A stretch of 64,000 bases of DNA from Varanus komodoensis (lineage: Eukaryota; Chordata; Lepidosauria; Squamata; Varanidae), in assembly GCF_004798865.1 (NCBI RefSeq), contig NW_025336480.1, positions 21,340,154 through 21,404,153 of the forward strand. Reading direction: 5' to 3'. Both the position numbers and the translations under genes were made by a program. Shown here piece after piece: positions 12,990 through 26,080 of this stretch (within the stretch, counting starts at the first letter, position 1; each line of letters begins with the position of its first letter). Below the pieces are notes generated by a model. The model made no database searches. It had not been told where the DNA came from and worked only from the letters and a program-made list of their open reading frames with translations.

Positions 12990-13570
12990 CATAATAGTTG
13001 CAACAGAATTGTTTGATTACCTGGCAGCAGCTTCTTTCTTTCTGATAGCTTTTGGATCACCTGTTTGCTGAGAGCACTTGACAGTCTTCATGTTTATTAC
13101 CCAATTGAATGTCAGTAACAATTGTGGCTAAAGATAAACAAAAATGCAAGTACTTGTTGACCTTGACTTTTTTTCCCATATACTATTGGACTTGATGGCT
13201 CTATTGCTGTTGAGCTGATAAGGATTATAAATGATGGTTTTAAGGGAAATGTTTTATTCCCAGCGGAAAATACCACATTTCTGTGGGAAATAGCAGCTGG
13301 TTGGCGTCCTATGATTTACATAGTTCACCTTCATTTAGCTGTGGGAAAAAAACAGAAGAAATGTCCCCTTTTATGACTTTCATATCTTTACAAACATGAA
13401 TTCCTGCGCTGTTTGTGAAGTTTCTCTGCCAGATTGTATGCAATCCAGAAATAAAACCAGGAAGAGGCCTCTCCTATTTTATGATACACTGTAAATAAGG
13501 CATTTTGAGTCTTCCTCATTTCAAATTTGTTTCAATAGCAGGTGCACAGATAAATGTTTCCTCATATAAG
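12990..13570. promoter_or_regulatory. Candidate conserved noncoding element
   Basis: A repeat-free stretch of even composition with TGACAG at 13079-13084, several A/T-rich homeodomain-like motifs and no CpG-rich or microsatellite parts. Its texture resembles deeply conserved developmental enhancers. This is impression, not alignment. Confidence 0.25.
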
Positions 13571-15302
13571 GTGAGTAATGAGGAAATAAGAGTGTGTTTA
13601 AAACTTAAGAGATGGTAGCTGTACATGAACACAACAGACCAAAGCTATTTGAGAAACAAAACAGATGGCCTGGCTTGAAGCTCAGGTGGTTTATGTGCCC
13701 AAATTTCTGGGAATATATGTCCTGTGCAGTGGTTTGGCCTTTGCTACTCGTGGCCGCCTGGCCTATAGGCTGGCCATATTCTCTGTTTTACTGAGGAAAG
13801 TCTTCTATTTGGAGGCCTACCAATAGACTGTCTTGTGTTTCAAAGGTTTCCTATGTTTAAAAGGCTGTCCATAGGGGCCTTGAACTCACCTGTCAGGAGC
13901 ACTTGGACAGAAGACTGAACATATATCTAGTGCTTCCTTGGAATAAACCCGTTGAAATGAAAGGAACAAGCTTGGACAAACTTAAGTTCCATTTATTTCA
14001 GATGGGTCTAGGCTAAGTTGGACTAACATTAAATACAACCCTGTTGTGAGATGTGCTGCATTTCTGTTTATATTTGCATCTGTATGTATCAGTCAACATG
14101 TGTAAACATTATACAAATTGATGCCCTTTTCTGTGGTGGTGCATTTCTTTTTTTATGGGGCAGCAGCTTTAATTGGTCACGCTAGGCTGTGGGTGATGGT
14201 GGGGGGCCACTTACAGCTCTTACCTTGTGGTGGGAAAATTTAAAAGCCTTGCCAGATGGGATGCCTCACGAAAGCCTTCAGCAGGTCGGGATGGAGGCAT
14301 CGGCCACTCAGAGAGCACGGCTTTCAAACAAATCAAATAAATATATGAAACAAGCATGATGGCTGTTCTGCCGGCAGGATCTAGGCTATCCTGGCATTTA
14401 GTCCCTGACCCTGCAGGACATGTCTTTGTGAGGTCTTTATTCAGTTTCAAGGCTTACTCTGAAACATTCTCCTTGCTCCTATGAATGGTTCCTCTTTCTT
14501 GACTCAGAAATGTCCCAGCAGAGTGTCTGTGTGAGCATGTGTGCAGGTCCATGTGTGCCTTTATGTGAGCATGGAAAAGCTATAGTAAACCATTATATTG
14601 TTGAAAGGAATTCCTTGTCGGTAGGTGCTCAAGATTTATAAAGCAGATTTTGTTATGTAATGATAATTTTGAAAAATCCCCACCATTTTTTTATTTGTTC
14701 ATTTAAAAAATTGTCCTTGATAGCTGGCTTTATTGCTTCATGTTGGGTGGAATACCCTTAGAACTTTTTTCATCTGTTTTGATCTTAAATCTTTGGAAAC
14801 ATCCAACAGATACAGAGATTTTCCTCTACGTAATTTTGAGACTGGACTGTATGTCTTATGAGAAGCCTTGGTGCACCTCAAGCTGTGGGATCTTTGTTTT
14901 TAATAGAACCCCACTGAAAAATAGTTGTTGAGAAGTCAGAGCAAAGTACTTAGTTTGTGCTATAAGCCCTACATGGATGGAAGTCCTACAGCTTCTAGCA
15001 CATTTTTGTACACAAGTACATATGTACATCCAATTTAGTACAGATCAGGAAGTCTAACATTTAGAGGTTCAGGCAGGCAGTCTTTTTGCCTTTTGCAGTT
15101 AGTTTGCCTGGAACTTCTGCTCCAGGCTTAGGTGTATTAAGTAGAGACAAGAATATTGGTAATGGAAGAAGCTCTTCTTGTTTGAAAAGAACTTCTGGTA
15201 TTTGGATCAGTGGTCATTCTAGCAACAAGTACAAAAAAAGACAGAATATCCAGAGCTGGTTTATCTGTCTTCTAGTTCTTTGTCTGAGTAGAATGATGTA
15301 AA
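13571..15302. other. Intron stretch, no recognised feature
   Basis: Contains a moderately GC-rich part at 14190-14440 that I could not assign to a gene or a repeat family. The rest is ordinary AT-rich intron. Confidence 0.5.
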
Positions 15303-15378
15303 TTGGTGACCTGCAACAGCAGAAGTTTGGACCCGACGGCCTTCTAACTCTACTATTCTATGTTTCTGTGATACCCCT
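15303..15378 (+). mobile_element. CR1-type LINE 3' end fragment
   Basis: Ends with acggccttctaactctactattctatgtttctgtgat (listed here in parts: ggccttctaactcta, then attctatg). It resembles the closing segment and ATTCTRTG terminal repeats of sauropsid CR1 LINEs. Only the last 70-80 bases remain. Confidence 0.6.
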
Positions 15379-15867
15379 TCCAGTGATGTAAAGATGGGCC
15401 TTGATACTAGTACTGGATATTCCCTAGAATAGGGATGGCCCATGGAGGTTTCCTTTCTGGTCCACAATGGTTTGGGCCTTCTCCCTGTGCATACGCCCAA
15501 GCCCCAGTTTGGTTTAGAAGACCAAGTTCATGTCTCTATAGAAAGTCTCTATACAAAAACAAATGAGGAATGAACTGTTTTCTGATGTCAGTTTTGCATA
15601 TTTCCAAAGGCAGTCTTTAGGTGAGATACACAGATTATGTCATGAATGGTTTCTCAGGGTAAAGGGGAATAGAAAATGTCATCCCTAATCTTCACTTTCT
15701 ATGTGCAGTATATGACACAAATGTGTGTTCGTGTATATATGAAGAATGTGTGAACCTAATTCATAGGATTCTTTCAGCAAGTGGCAGCTCTTGGAAAAAT
15801 GAAGCCCGTAAGTTTGTGGATCTACCTGGGCTGCATTGCAGTCCATGTTTAACAGCATGATCCTATG
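15379..15867. other. Intron stretch, no recognised feature
   Basis: Nothing recognised beyond short AT-rich sequence. Confidence 0.5.
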
Positions 15868-16810
15868 CATGTACATAAGAAGAGCCAAGCTGGATCAGAG
15901 CTGGAGTACGTCTAGTCTTGCATTCTGTTTACCTCATGGCAAACCAGCTGCTTATGCTGCAGTAACCCCCTTCTGTGCAAGTTCCCCAGCAACTGGCAAG
16001 CATAGTCATACTTCCTCTCATCTGAAGGTGGCACATTGCCTTCAGAACTAGTAGCTAATAATAAACTTCTCCAAGTATTAGTCTAACCCCTTTTTCAAGA
16101 TATTAAAATGGTTGGCTATCACTGCTACTGTGCAAGTGAATTCAGTAGATTAACCACCCATTGTATGAAGAAGTGCTTGTTTTTATTCCGCCCTGAGCCT
16201 CCTACCATCAGCTTCATGGGATGAGCTCAGATTCTAGTATGAGAGAGGGAGAGAAATGCCTCCCTAACCACATTCTCCACACCATGCACAAGTCTGTACA
16301 CCTCTGTCATGTCTCCCCTTACTTGTCTTTTTTCTAAGTTAAACAGTCCCAGCTGTTATAACTTTTCCTTATAGGAGATTTGCTCCAGCCTCGATCATTT
16401 TAGTTTAATTTAATTTAAATTTAATTTAATTAAAACATTTCTATCCCATCCTTTGCAACAAGCCTCAGGACGGCTTACAAAAGAAGCCATCATTTTGATC
16501 ATTTTAGTTGCTGTTTTCTGCACTTTTCAAAGTATACTATATCCTTTTTAGGCGCAGAGTGAGAACCATACACATTTTTCAAAGTGTAGCTGTGTCATAG
16601 ATTTGTATAAGGGCAGTTTATTATTGGCAGTTTTTATTTTCAGTCCTTTCCTAATTATGCTTAATGTGGAGTTTGCCTTTTTCACACAAGTCACACATTG
16701 GTTCAGCATTAAGTAGTAAACCACAACCCCAAGGTCTCTTTCTTTTGATGTCCATTCTCCCACTTTGGAGAGATCCTTCTGAAGCTCCTCAAGTCCCTTT
16801 TTGTTTAGAC
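15868..16810 (-). mobile_element. CR1-like LINE fragment, minus strand
   Basis: On + it starts gaagagccaagctggatcag and runs through tcatgtctccccttacttg and ccacaaccccaaggtctctt, the same order as the copy at about 23.2-25.2 kb. The minus-strand translation near 16548-16889 holds KDLSKVGEW, ERDLGVVV, VKKANSTLSIIRK and LPLYKSM, the C-terminal region of CR1-type reverse transcriptases. It is 5'-truncated and broken by decay, and interrupted at 16406-16496 by a later insertion. Confidence 0.7.
16406..16496 (-). mobile_element. Short LINE/SINE tail nested in the CR1 fragment, 13-bp target duplications
   Basis: A (TTTAA)-rich tail is followed by ctatcccatcctttgcaac and cctcaggacggcttacaa, the 3' end shared by L2-like LINEs and their SINE partners. 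The 13-bp direct repeat gatcattttagtt lies exactly at both sides (16393-16405 and 16497-16509), proving insertion by target-primed copying into the older CR1 copy. Confidence 0.8.
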
Positions 16811-16868
16811 AGAAAGAAGTCCTACAGCTCCCAGTATTCCCCAGCCAGCATGGCTCATCAGTTCTTGC
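16811..16868. mobile_element. hAT MITE core fragment
   Basis: tcctacagctcccagtattc followed by cagccagcatggctcatcag matches the core of the amniote palindromic hAT MITE. No ends are preserved. Confidence 0.45.
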
Positions 16869-16968
16869 TTGTATGTGGCTCTGCACCACATTCAGTCATG
16901 CATAGTTGCAGCACCCATCAACATGGCAGGGTGGGGACTGGAGGGCACAGGGTCCAAGCACACACCTG

Positions 16969-16982
16969 CCCCCCCCCCCCCC
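16969..16982. repeat. Poly-C run (14)
   Basis: Fourteen consecutive C. The length may be unreliable in sequencing. Confidence 0.85.
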
Positions 16983-18555
16983 GCTTATGGTTAAATCCTC
17001 TTGGGAACTTGTGAAAGTTTATGTCAGGCTGAAATCCCAGGGTTCTAATTGCATGGGGAGCAATTGCTTGAAAGTGTTCCCTTTGTATTTCATATGAGAG
17101 GCCATGTTGAACCTCAGTCCTTCTAGATCAGTATTTTTGTAAACGTATGCAATGCATGAAGAGGCTATTAGTTCAGGTTGAAAGTGGATTTTTAAATACA
17201 AGTTCCTTGAGAATAGTTATATGGACTGTTTCTAAGAAAAGGGGTATAATGAGGAATGTGAATAGCAGAGGGATTTGAGAAAGCTTAGATTCTGGTGGAT
17301 AATATCCACCAGTTAAAACTGCCTTCATGTTTATTGGCTAAAAATGAAACTACTCAGCCAGCATTGATAGAAAGAAGGATTCTGTTCAGTAGCAAGAACA
17401 AATAGGGTAGCTGAAGAAAAGATGGCTACTTCCTGGAAACACATAAAATGTAAAATTTAGACTGAGAAAGCTTAGGACTGTTAGTATAGACTGGCATCGT
17501 GTGTGTTTTAAGTAGGGTTGAATTTATTTAGTTTTGAATAAATGCTGGCTTCAAATGCTTAATAACTTCATACAAAAAACTAGAAAAAATAGGTGTACTT
17601 TTCTGCCTGTAATTGAAAACATCTTTGATTAGCACTGTATAGCAAGCACTTGGTTAATGTATAAATATAGTTTGGAAATTTTAAAAACTGTGTAGAAATT
17701 CAGTATTTACAACCCCTGAGCCTAATGCCATGCCACCCTACCAGAGGTTTCTTTAAGCCTTTCCCTAAAGTTCTAAGCAAGGAAAGAAAAACATCCTTAC
17801 TGAAAAAGTAACCAAGACTACTGGTTTCATAATGGTAGAGGAAGGACTGCAACTAAGATTTTCATTCTGACAAAGAGTCTGTTGTGGCAGTCCATGGCCT
17901 GGTTCAGATGACTGTGATGTATGACATTGTAAATAAGCATCAGGACAAAGCCCTTTTCTTCTTTGGGGTCTTGTTAAGCACCAGGTTCTGTGAAAATCCT
18001 GGCTTATATTAAGCTACAGTTCTCTGTTACGTACAGTTTGGAGAACTCTGCATTGATGTTGGTTAATAAACCTGGGATATGAACTAGTTTGAATGAAGCC
18101 AGTTCACAGGGGAGGAATAGTCCAAGAGAGGCTGAATCACAAAGGAATTAGTTGGTCTGCTTCCACTCCCTTTCTCTGAATTATTTTTCCATGTAGGGGG
18201 TGGCTAGGAGTAGGTCCTGTGAAGCCCCAAATCTACTTTGGGTATAGCTTGGGAATTCAGATCCAAGTCTATAATGTAAATCTGATCATGCCTGGAAATA
18301 TGTTTAACTGAAATTACTGAGATGCAAATGTGTACTGGATCAGGACATAATTTTTTTCTCTAGTAAAAACACTATTTCTGTGTAGCTGATACCTTAATCT
18401 TGTGATTTGACCATACTCATGGACATTTTCACTTTGCCTTAGCACTTTCCTTAGTAGTAGTATATATTAAATGTTTACTGTGGTATGTTTTTGTGTGCCG
18501 TATAGGTTAACTTTTGAGGCAGTCATATATATCACTGTATATCATAAATTCTATT
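16983..18555. other. Intron stretch, one possible degraded DNA element
   Basis: The part at 17900-18120 (ctggttcagatgactgtgatg ... gaatgaagccagttcac) may be an eroded palindromic DNA element of a type common in squamates; the ends do not pair well. Nothing else recognised. Confidence 0.35.
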
Positions 18556-18630
18556 ATTTATTTATTTAGAATATTTATATGCCGTCCTGTCAGGAAAGTC
18601 TCAGGATGGCTTACATAAAGGCTTCTTCAT
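18556..18630 (-). mobile_element. L2-like LINE/SINE 3' tail fragment
   Basis: ttatttatttattta followed by tatatgccgtcctgtcagg and tctcaggatggcttaca. It is the same 3'-terminal signature seen at 16406-16496 and 40340-40380. Confidence 0.6.
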
Positions 18631-18854
18631 AAAGGCTTCAGAAGATGGCTTCTGATGGCTTATATACATCAGAATTTCATAATAATTTACCACAGGCTTG
18701 CCAGTGACATGAACATTTTATTTCACTCTGTAACAGCAGTCAGTAAAAGCTGAATGGTCGCTAATTAAACAACAAATGGAAGAGGGTCATGGAATAAAAG
18801 TCATTTTAATCTCAAAAATCACAATTTTTTCAAAGATGAGAGAGAGAAAAACCC

Positions 18855-19080
18855 GTTTCTGTACATGTATATATCACCTTTCTCTTTTAAGGAATTCAAG
18901 GCAACTTACAAGGTTCTTATCCATTTTATCCTCACAATAGCAACAATCATCCTAAGAGGTAGCTTAGGCTGAGAGGGTCTGGTCCAAAGTTACCTTGGGA
19001 GCTCCATAGCTGAGTGGGGGACTAGCACCCTGATCCTCAACCTAACACTTTAACCATGATGCCACGTTGGCTTGCAGTCT
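18855..19080 (-). mobile_element. tRNA-derived SINE (Sauria-SINE-like), minus strand
   Basis: Read on the minus strand it starts agccaacgtggcatcatgg (A-box region), then an eroded B-box region, ctgagggtc and tgtgaggataaaatgg, ending with an AT-rich tail at the low-coordinate side. It is diverged. Confidence 0.65.
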
Positions 19081-20184
19081 TCCTAATTGTGAAACCAATG
19101 GCCACTAATAGGTACAGTTACATGTTCCGAATAGCTAATTTAAAAAAGACAATTGGAGTAGATGAGGATTTGATTTCTTGAAATTTGAAGATATAATTAA
19201 TATTGACGTAGAGACCATTTGTGAACCACTAACATTGAGGTTTGAAGGAGCTGCTTGTTTTTGTTAGAAGATGGGTCTCCTAACAAACTGTATTAAGATT
19301 GCTAATATCTTATTAAAAGTAAAATTGCATATTGTATGAATTTCCTAACAAGATCACTGTATGTTTTTTTAAAGTTAATAAAATGATATGTGGATTTATA
19401 ATTCATTATTTCCCTTTGAATAATTTTGGTATACATTGTCTTTTCTTCTCAATATTATTAGTTTTGCTTGCAGTTTAGGTTGGCATATATGGAATGACTA
19501 TCATTAAAATTATTTTTCAAGTTTATGGTCTCTTATACTTTTTTATCAGTGGTGAGATTCATAAATACAATAAATAAAACATTAATTATGAATTGATACT
19601 TATATTAGATTTGCTTTTTTAATACTTGATGAAATTGGAATTGTCCTACACATATTACGTTGATTCAAACACAGCATATACTGTTACAAAACCATTGTGC
19701 TAATTTTAGCTTGCAAAGAGGATGAAGACAAAGTGCCTATTGCTAGTTTTGCCATATGTTCTCTTGGTGATAAGAGTCAAGTATAAAATATTCCACTAAG
19801 TTTTATTGTTTCAAGTACTAAATGACTGGGAAAGAGTTAAAATCCTATTCTGGCAATATATATGAAATAATGAAGTAAAAGAAGTCTCAAAAGCTGGTAG
19901 ATGAAATCTGCTAAATTTTATTTGGATTTCATTGACTTCCATGGGAGCCCAAAATTTGGTTTGGTTCATACCTGTGGCCCAATTCTATACCTTTCTGGTA
20001 TGTAAACCTTAAAATCAGTTTGAATAAGCATCTGTCTTTTCCAGGGAGATTGATGCAGCTATTCTGCCGTGCTTTAGGACTGTGTTCAGGATTCCCAACC
20101 TTCAAGTCAACTGTGGAATGATATATTGATTGTAGTGAAGCTTTGAGGAGCTTTAAAGTGGAAGTATGTTTAGGACTGTAGCCC
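19081..20184. other. AT-rich intron stretch, no recognised feature
   Basis: Very AT-rich, with no repeat family or coding potential seen. Confidence 0.55.
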
Positions 20185-20275
20185 TACAAGCACAATCCCG
20201 TGTGTATTTAGCTAGGAGTAAGCACTCCTGGATTCATTCGGGCTTTCTCCCAGGTAACTGTATAAGATTGAAGCC
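20185..20275. mobile_element. Short palindromic MITE-like repeat (caatcc...ggattg family)
   Basis: cacaatcccgtgtgtattta, then aggagtaagcac, then ctttctcccaggtaactgta and aagattg. The family is a squamate hairpin repeat whose two arms read roughly caatcctatgca and tgcataggattg; related copies lie near 50.8 and 54.4 kb. The superfamily was not assigned. Confidence 0.5.
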
Positions 20276-23199
20276 TGAAAACCTTTTTGTGTTTGGAATT
20301 GTTGATTTGTGTCTTTAAAATAGCTAAAGCACCACAGTGAATTTACATTTGTTTCAAGCCTTTCTCTTCCTATCCCCTAGCCTCCCATACACTTCTGAGT
20401 TTTTAACTTAGGAAGTGTTTGTGTATTTTTCACTGATAGCCCTTCACAGTGAAGAAACGGATGGATCTTCCCAATGTGGCTGAGTGTTTGTCCATGGAAC
20501 AAGCTGTGTTGCAGGCTTGGAGGGCTGGGTGGAAGTTTTGTGTTAACAACTGGCAAAAAGCTTGACCGTTAAGTGACCTAGGTCAAACAAACCCCCAACT
20601 GAAGAGTGCTGTTTTGATATGGATACCTGCTTGGTTGGGGCAGCTGAGATAAAAGAAGGGAAGGGAAACAAAGTAATCACTGTTGATCTTCAAATTGTAT
20701 TAAAAATTAACAAACAGAGGGACAGGTAATAGGATGATTCTCTGCGTATGTGTGTCTGCGTGCGCCTGTGTGTGTAATGGTGCATCTGTACAATATCATT
20801 TGGCCAGGACTGATTGTAGCATTGATTTCAAAGCATCATTTTGGACACAGATGCAGAGAAGGTATTTAAAGAGGGCTTGTTTCTTGGTCTGATGTAATGT
20901 GATACCACATGCAGCTTAGAAAAGAGGTGAATAAACAGTCTAAAAGCAGCCCTGATGAAAGTGTTTGATAAAATATCTGGCAACAAAAGGTGGTGAGCCT
21001 ACTATTGACTATTTTCACAACTCGTTTTTCTTTGTGGTTTCTTATGAACAAATGCATTTAAGAAAATAAGCATAGTGGCAAGGTTGGGTTCCTATCACAG
21101 TAGCACACATGCTCTTGAAAGTCAACTTTGGCAGGAAGCTCATTGTGTCTCTCCCCAACAACTTCCATTGCATCTGTATCTCTCCAGTTCATTGCTCACC
21201 ACATAGAAACTAAACCTCAAGTTTCCAAGTGAAAAGGTCCCATCTTTCCCAGCCACTAAATTTAATTTAGCATCTGTTTCCAGAACCAGCCACTACTTAT
21301 CTACCAAGAATGTCTTTCAGGAAGTTAAAGAAGAGGAAAAATGGGTTTTCCTTTTCTTGGTTTCCACTGATGGGAGCATGGGTTCCAATTCCCATGATGG
21401 GTCACTGTTCACCTACATACTTGTGTTCAGGTGTTGTTTAATTTGGAAATAAAAGATAACTGTATGTTTGTTGGTTAATACTTTTGATGTCTTTCTTTGT
21501 GGATTCTTGAAAATGCATTTTTTTCAGAGTGAATGTTTCATTGTACATGAGGCTCAGATTTACTTAAGTGCACACACACACATAGGCACACATGCTGCTT
21601 AGCCCCTTGTTTATAAATAATGCATTATATTATAAATAATACAGATATTCAATATTATTATTTGCTTGTTGATGAGCAGAAGTGATTCTAAGATGGGTGG
21701 CAGCTAAATATTCCATTCCCAGTTCTGCTGTTGATCAGATGTACAATCTTGAACTTATTTAGTTGTCACTCTGTAGTACCTCGCAGAAGGGTTTTAATTA
21801 ACTAATGTTTTTAAAGGATGAACAGATATTAAAGACATTGCAGAGAGGCTTGGAGGAGCTGGTGTAAAACCTGTTAACTACATTACAGTCAATAGCATTA
21901 CCTCCCCCACCACCTGTTTATGCCAAACTACTTTTCTCTGCATTTAGAATGCCAGGCTTCCATGCCTGCCACGACCTGGCTAAAATTAAGTTCTTTTTGA
22001 AGATCCATTTATTTCAGTGGGTTTTTTAAGTGTTTACAATTTGTTTATTTTGCCTGTTCGGTTGTGTGACCTGTTGCTTTCTTTTAGTAATTGACAATGT
22101 CTTCCATTCTGCACTCAACTTGCGTCCATGTTTATTTGCATTTAAGCATACTTCTGGTTTCTATTTTCTATTTGTGAGTGTATTTGTTGAAATCTAAGTA
22201 TGGAAATGCATTTACTTATTATAACCCTGAAAAGGTTATAGAGGCTGAAAGGCTAAGGATTCCATCTGTGTTTTGTAGACATACAAACATGTTTCTTCAT
22301 ATTGCTGTTTCCAGGATGAAGTGATTGCGTGTGGTATTCTGGTTGAGAGTAAAAAGAGATCTGTTCCTCCCGCCCTCACCCTGACTCCTTCATATTATAA
22401 GCGATCACCCTATTACATATCTTGCTAGCATTTACATTTAAGACATGCCACTTTGAGAAGCCATAAAGCTCAGGAATGTTTGTGATTTTATATATCTGTA
22501 GCTCTTTCTGTATGTACAGTTGGCAGTTTTGTGTCCTTGTCTTTGTTCTTGAGAAACCTTTCAAGGCTAAGCATGGTGGAAGATGCTGGTGGCACGAAGC
22601 TTGGCATATTTTTGATGCAGAAAGCTCCTCTCAGAATCCTGTGTTTAAGATTGACTGGGTAAGATTTAGCTGCTCATCTTACCTTCCAGTTTCTTCTTCA
22701 GCTTGGTATATGAGTTTATGTATGGCCCTTACAGCTCTTAGTAGGAGCAGGCTACTTTTATCGCTTTGATGGTCAGATGGTTACATAGCAGGCCTAGGGA
22801 AATAATTGGTCTGGTTTGCATAGAACATCTATTTTCACTATTAACTACACATCGTTTTAGCACCTGTTTTTTTCCGAGCTCTCTTTTTATGTTACCTTTA
22901 TTGCTGGGGCAGTGATTGCATATGGCTGCTCAGGACCTATGGTCATGTGAGAAACATCTCTCCTAGAAACTGAGACAACCCTAAAATGGGTAAGAATAGG
23001 GCAACCTGTAGAATAGGGGAACAGTAGGACTTTGAAAATGTGAACTCTGCTGTACTATAAGCCACCAAGAATGAGGTGAGGTTGAGAGCATTACATATCC
23101 TTTAAAATATGGCATTTTGTCTCTTCTTCTTTCAGTGTGTATTCAAGCGAATAGTCCATGTGTATCCTGTATGTTATTTATAATGCATTTACCTTGGAC
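20276..23199. other. Intron stretch, no recognised feature
   Basis: Ordinary AT-rich intron with short GT/CA runs at about 20733-20777 and 21570. No repeat family or gene recognised. Confidence 0.5.
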
Positions 23200-25190
23200 A
23201 GTACAGAAGAATGTAAGAAGAGCTATGCTGGATCAGACCAACATAAAGGACATGTCTAATATTCTGCTCATACTGTAACCAACCAGCCTCCCAAGGAAAA
23301 CCCACAAGCAGGACCTGAGGGTCCTACCCATGTTCCCAGTAACTGGTACAGAGAGGCATACTGCCTCTGACACTATTGCTGTCAGGAATTTAATAGCCTT
23401 ATCCTCTATGAATTTCTCCATCTTATTTTAAAGCCATCCAAATTGCAGGCTACCACTACTTCTTGTGCAGATTAATTACTGTTTGAGGAAGTACTCCTCT
23501 TCTCTTTTTTGGATCTTTTCTAAATTTCTTACTAGTCAGCATCATGGGATGATTCTAGGTTCTAGTATTATATAAGAGAGAGAGGAAGAAAGAGAGAAAA
23601 AAGTTTATATATCCCTTTACTCTCTATCATGCATGACTGTGTTCACCTCCATCATGTCTCTTCTTACTTGCATTTTTCCTGAGCTAACCAGTCCCATTGT
23701 AATTTTTCCTCTTAGGAAGTCACTCCAACCCCTTGATCATTTTAGCTGTCTTTTCTTTTTTTTCCTGGGCATTTTTTTTTTTTTTGCATTTTCCATGGTA
23801 TCTTCTTTTAGATACAGTGACCAGAAATGTACACTGTATAATCACAGCAGTTTTATTTTCCTAATTATGGAATGCAGCATGGAATTTGTCTTGATCAAGC
23901 AACCCACGCACTAGGTTGACATTTTCACTGAACTGCCCACCACAACTCCAAGATCTTTCTTGATTGATCACTGCTACCTTGTATCCCATCAGCTTACACT
24001 TGAGGTTGGATTTTTCTGCCCAAATCTGCATTGCTTTACACTTGCTTACGTTTAATCACATTTATTCTTTTGATGCCATTTTTGAACTGTTGCAGTCTCT
24101 TGATTTTGCTATCCTAGTTAATTTGGTATCATCCGCAAACTGGGCCAAATTACTGTTAACTCCTAATTTCAGAATGTTTATGAATAAGTTGAAAAGCATT
24201 GCCCTGCCCTGTTCCCTATGAGAACCCATTGTTTACATGCCTGTATTGGGGCAGTTTACCATTTATTTGTAATCTGTGCCTTCTGTTCCTTAACCAGTTA
24301 CTGATCCATAAGAGGACTTCTCCTCTTATTCCATGACTGTGGAAGTTTGCTCAGGAGTCTTTGGTGAGGAAGTTTGTCAAAAGCCTTTTGGAAGTGCAAG
24401 TAAACAATGTCTCCTGGTTACCCCCACTGAAATGTTTATTGACACTCTCAAAGAATTCTAAACAGTCAGTGAGACAGGATTTACATTTGCAGGAGCTGTG
24501 CTGGTTCTTTTTCAAAGGGCTAGCCCTTCTACATGCTTACGAATTTTGTCTTTAGTAATGGTTTCACCAGTTTGCCCAAAAACTGATGCTAAGCAACCTG
24601 GATTGTAATTTCCCAGATCACCCCTCATCCCCAAATCCCTTTTTAAAAAGTGGTGTTATATTAGCCATTCTCAGGTATAGAAACTGATCTTAGTCTCAGG
24701 TATTGAAACTGATCTTAGGGACACGTTGCATATTTTTCTAAGAAAGTGAGTAAATTCAGTTTTGAGCTCTTTAAGAACTATAGGATGGATATCATCTGGA
24801 TGCAGTGATTTATTAACTTTCAATGTGTCAATAAGGTTGAGACCTTCATCTTTTGTCACCACTATTTGTCTCATTGCTAAGGCTTCTTGAAAACATCAGT
24901 TCTGGCACAAGTACCTGTCATACATCTCCTGTGACTATAGATAAGAAGAATGCATTCAGGTTCTTCACAATCTCCTTGTCTCTTTAAGTAGTCCTTTAAC
25001 ACCATTGCCATCTAATCACCCAACTGCTTCCTTGGCTGTTTTCCTGCTTCTGGTACGCTTAAAGAGTTTGCCTTGATGTTGCCTTAGCAGCACTTATTGG
25101 CTGCTTGCAGCACCTTTGTACAAGCTTGTGCTCCATTTGGTTTTCCTCATTTGGGCAAGATGTCTTCTTTCTGAAGGACACTTTCTTTTC
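23200..25190 (-). mobile_element. CR1-like LINE, 5'-truncated, minus strand
   Basis: About 2 kb of continuous similarity in reverse orientation. On the minus strand, 24671-24874 translates with DTLKVNKSLHPDDIHPIVLKEL-type sequence, the N-terminal reverse-transcriptase segment of CR1 LINEs (usual form NKSPGPDGIHPRVLKEL). On + the order ggatcagaccaa, agcaggacctgagg, catgtctcttcttac, actccaagatctttc, agcttacacttgagg, aagccttttggaagtgcaag is colinear with the copy at 15868-16810 and extends further upstream in the element. Many small changes keep any long frame from being open, so it is old and inactive. Confidence 0.75.
24669..24718. repeat. 25-bp tandem duplication inside the CR1 copy
   Basis: Two adjacent 25-bp units (24669-24693 and 24694-24718), starting tctcaggtat, differ at one base. 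The duplication occurred after the LINE inserted. Confidence 0.9.
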
Positions 25191-26071
25191 TCTAAAAACG
25201 TCATTGATATTGCTTGTTTTTTCACATTTCTAGAGAAGAAACCTGCCAGGAGCCATCTCCATTGTATCTCCAAATAGCTGTGTTTAACTGAAGATGCAGT
25301 GAAAATGAGCACCCGGTGCTAGTAAAATCAGTGAAATAGGTCTGTTTACATTCCCTCTCCACTAACTGAAAGTGTGGACAGTCAGAAGACTTTGTTCTTA
25401 GTAACACCATGTAACCAAATTTGTTTGGTTGTGTAGTCCTACAAGGGGGAGCTGTGGGACAGGCAACTAGCTCTGCCTTGCTCTACTGTTTCTGTTGGCT
25501 TCTGTGAGTGGAGGGTGACTGTCTATAGTAAAGACACTTCTCCATCAGTTGAAACTTTCTGTGTGATCATAACGCGAGATTTTCCAGGGTGCTAAATTTC
25601 ATGAATTAGTCAAGATGTATAGAGGAAGCTCTTGCTGTAAATAGTCAGCCTCTAGGTATGCAAGGCAAGAACAGCAGTGGAGTGAGCTAAAGCTTGCATG
25701 GTGTTCAACTCCCTTGCCTCATGAGAAAACCCTATATGTGTAAAACCCTGGGTGCAAATCCCCTATATGCCTCTGAGTAACAGTGGCACCATGGCCTTGC
25801 GGCACCATGACAGCTTCAGTCATCCCTGGTTGACTGAAATTACTTCCTACAGAAGAAAAAAAACTCTAAAATGAGCACATTCTCTCTGCAAACAAATGTA
25901 AAAAGTCACTTTTTGCTTTGAGAATCAAACTTCATAGTGTTGTGATAAAGGTTGTTACCCCTGGTAACTAGTTTTGCCCTTCCAGTCGGAGCACTGATGT
26001 GGTTTGCGATGGCCTGCTCAGAGTAGCCCAAGCTTCTTCATTTTACCAAGAGAATACAAATTAGACATTGT
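25191..26071. other. Intron stretch between LINE copies
   Basis: No family recognised. Open frames here are short and unrelated to known proteins. Confidence 0.5.
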
Positions 26072-26080
26072 AATAATGGT

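Noticed and set aside
14190-14440. GC-rich part as a possible retrocopy or exon
   Set aside because: The translation on either strand shows no known domain and no clear splice pair.
17900-18120. Palindromic DNA element
   Set aside because: The supposed ends do not pair well enough to call it with confidence.
24669-24718. CRISPR-like repeat
   Set aside because: Only two directly adjacent units without spacers, in a vertebrate LINE copy; a plain tandem duplication.
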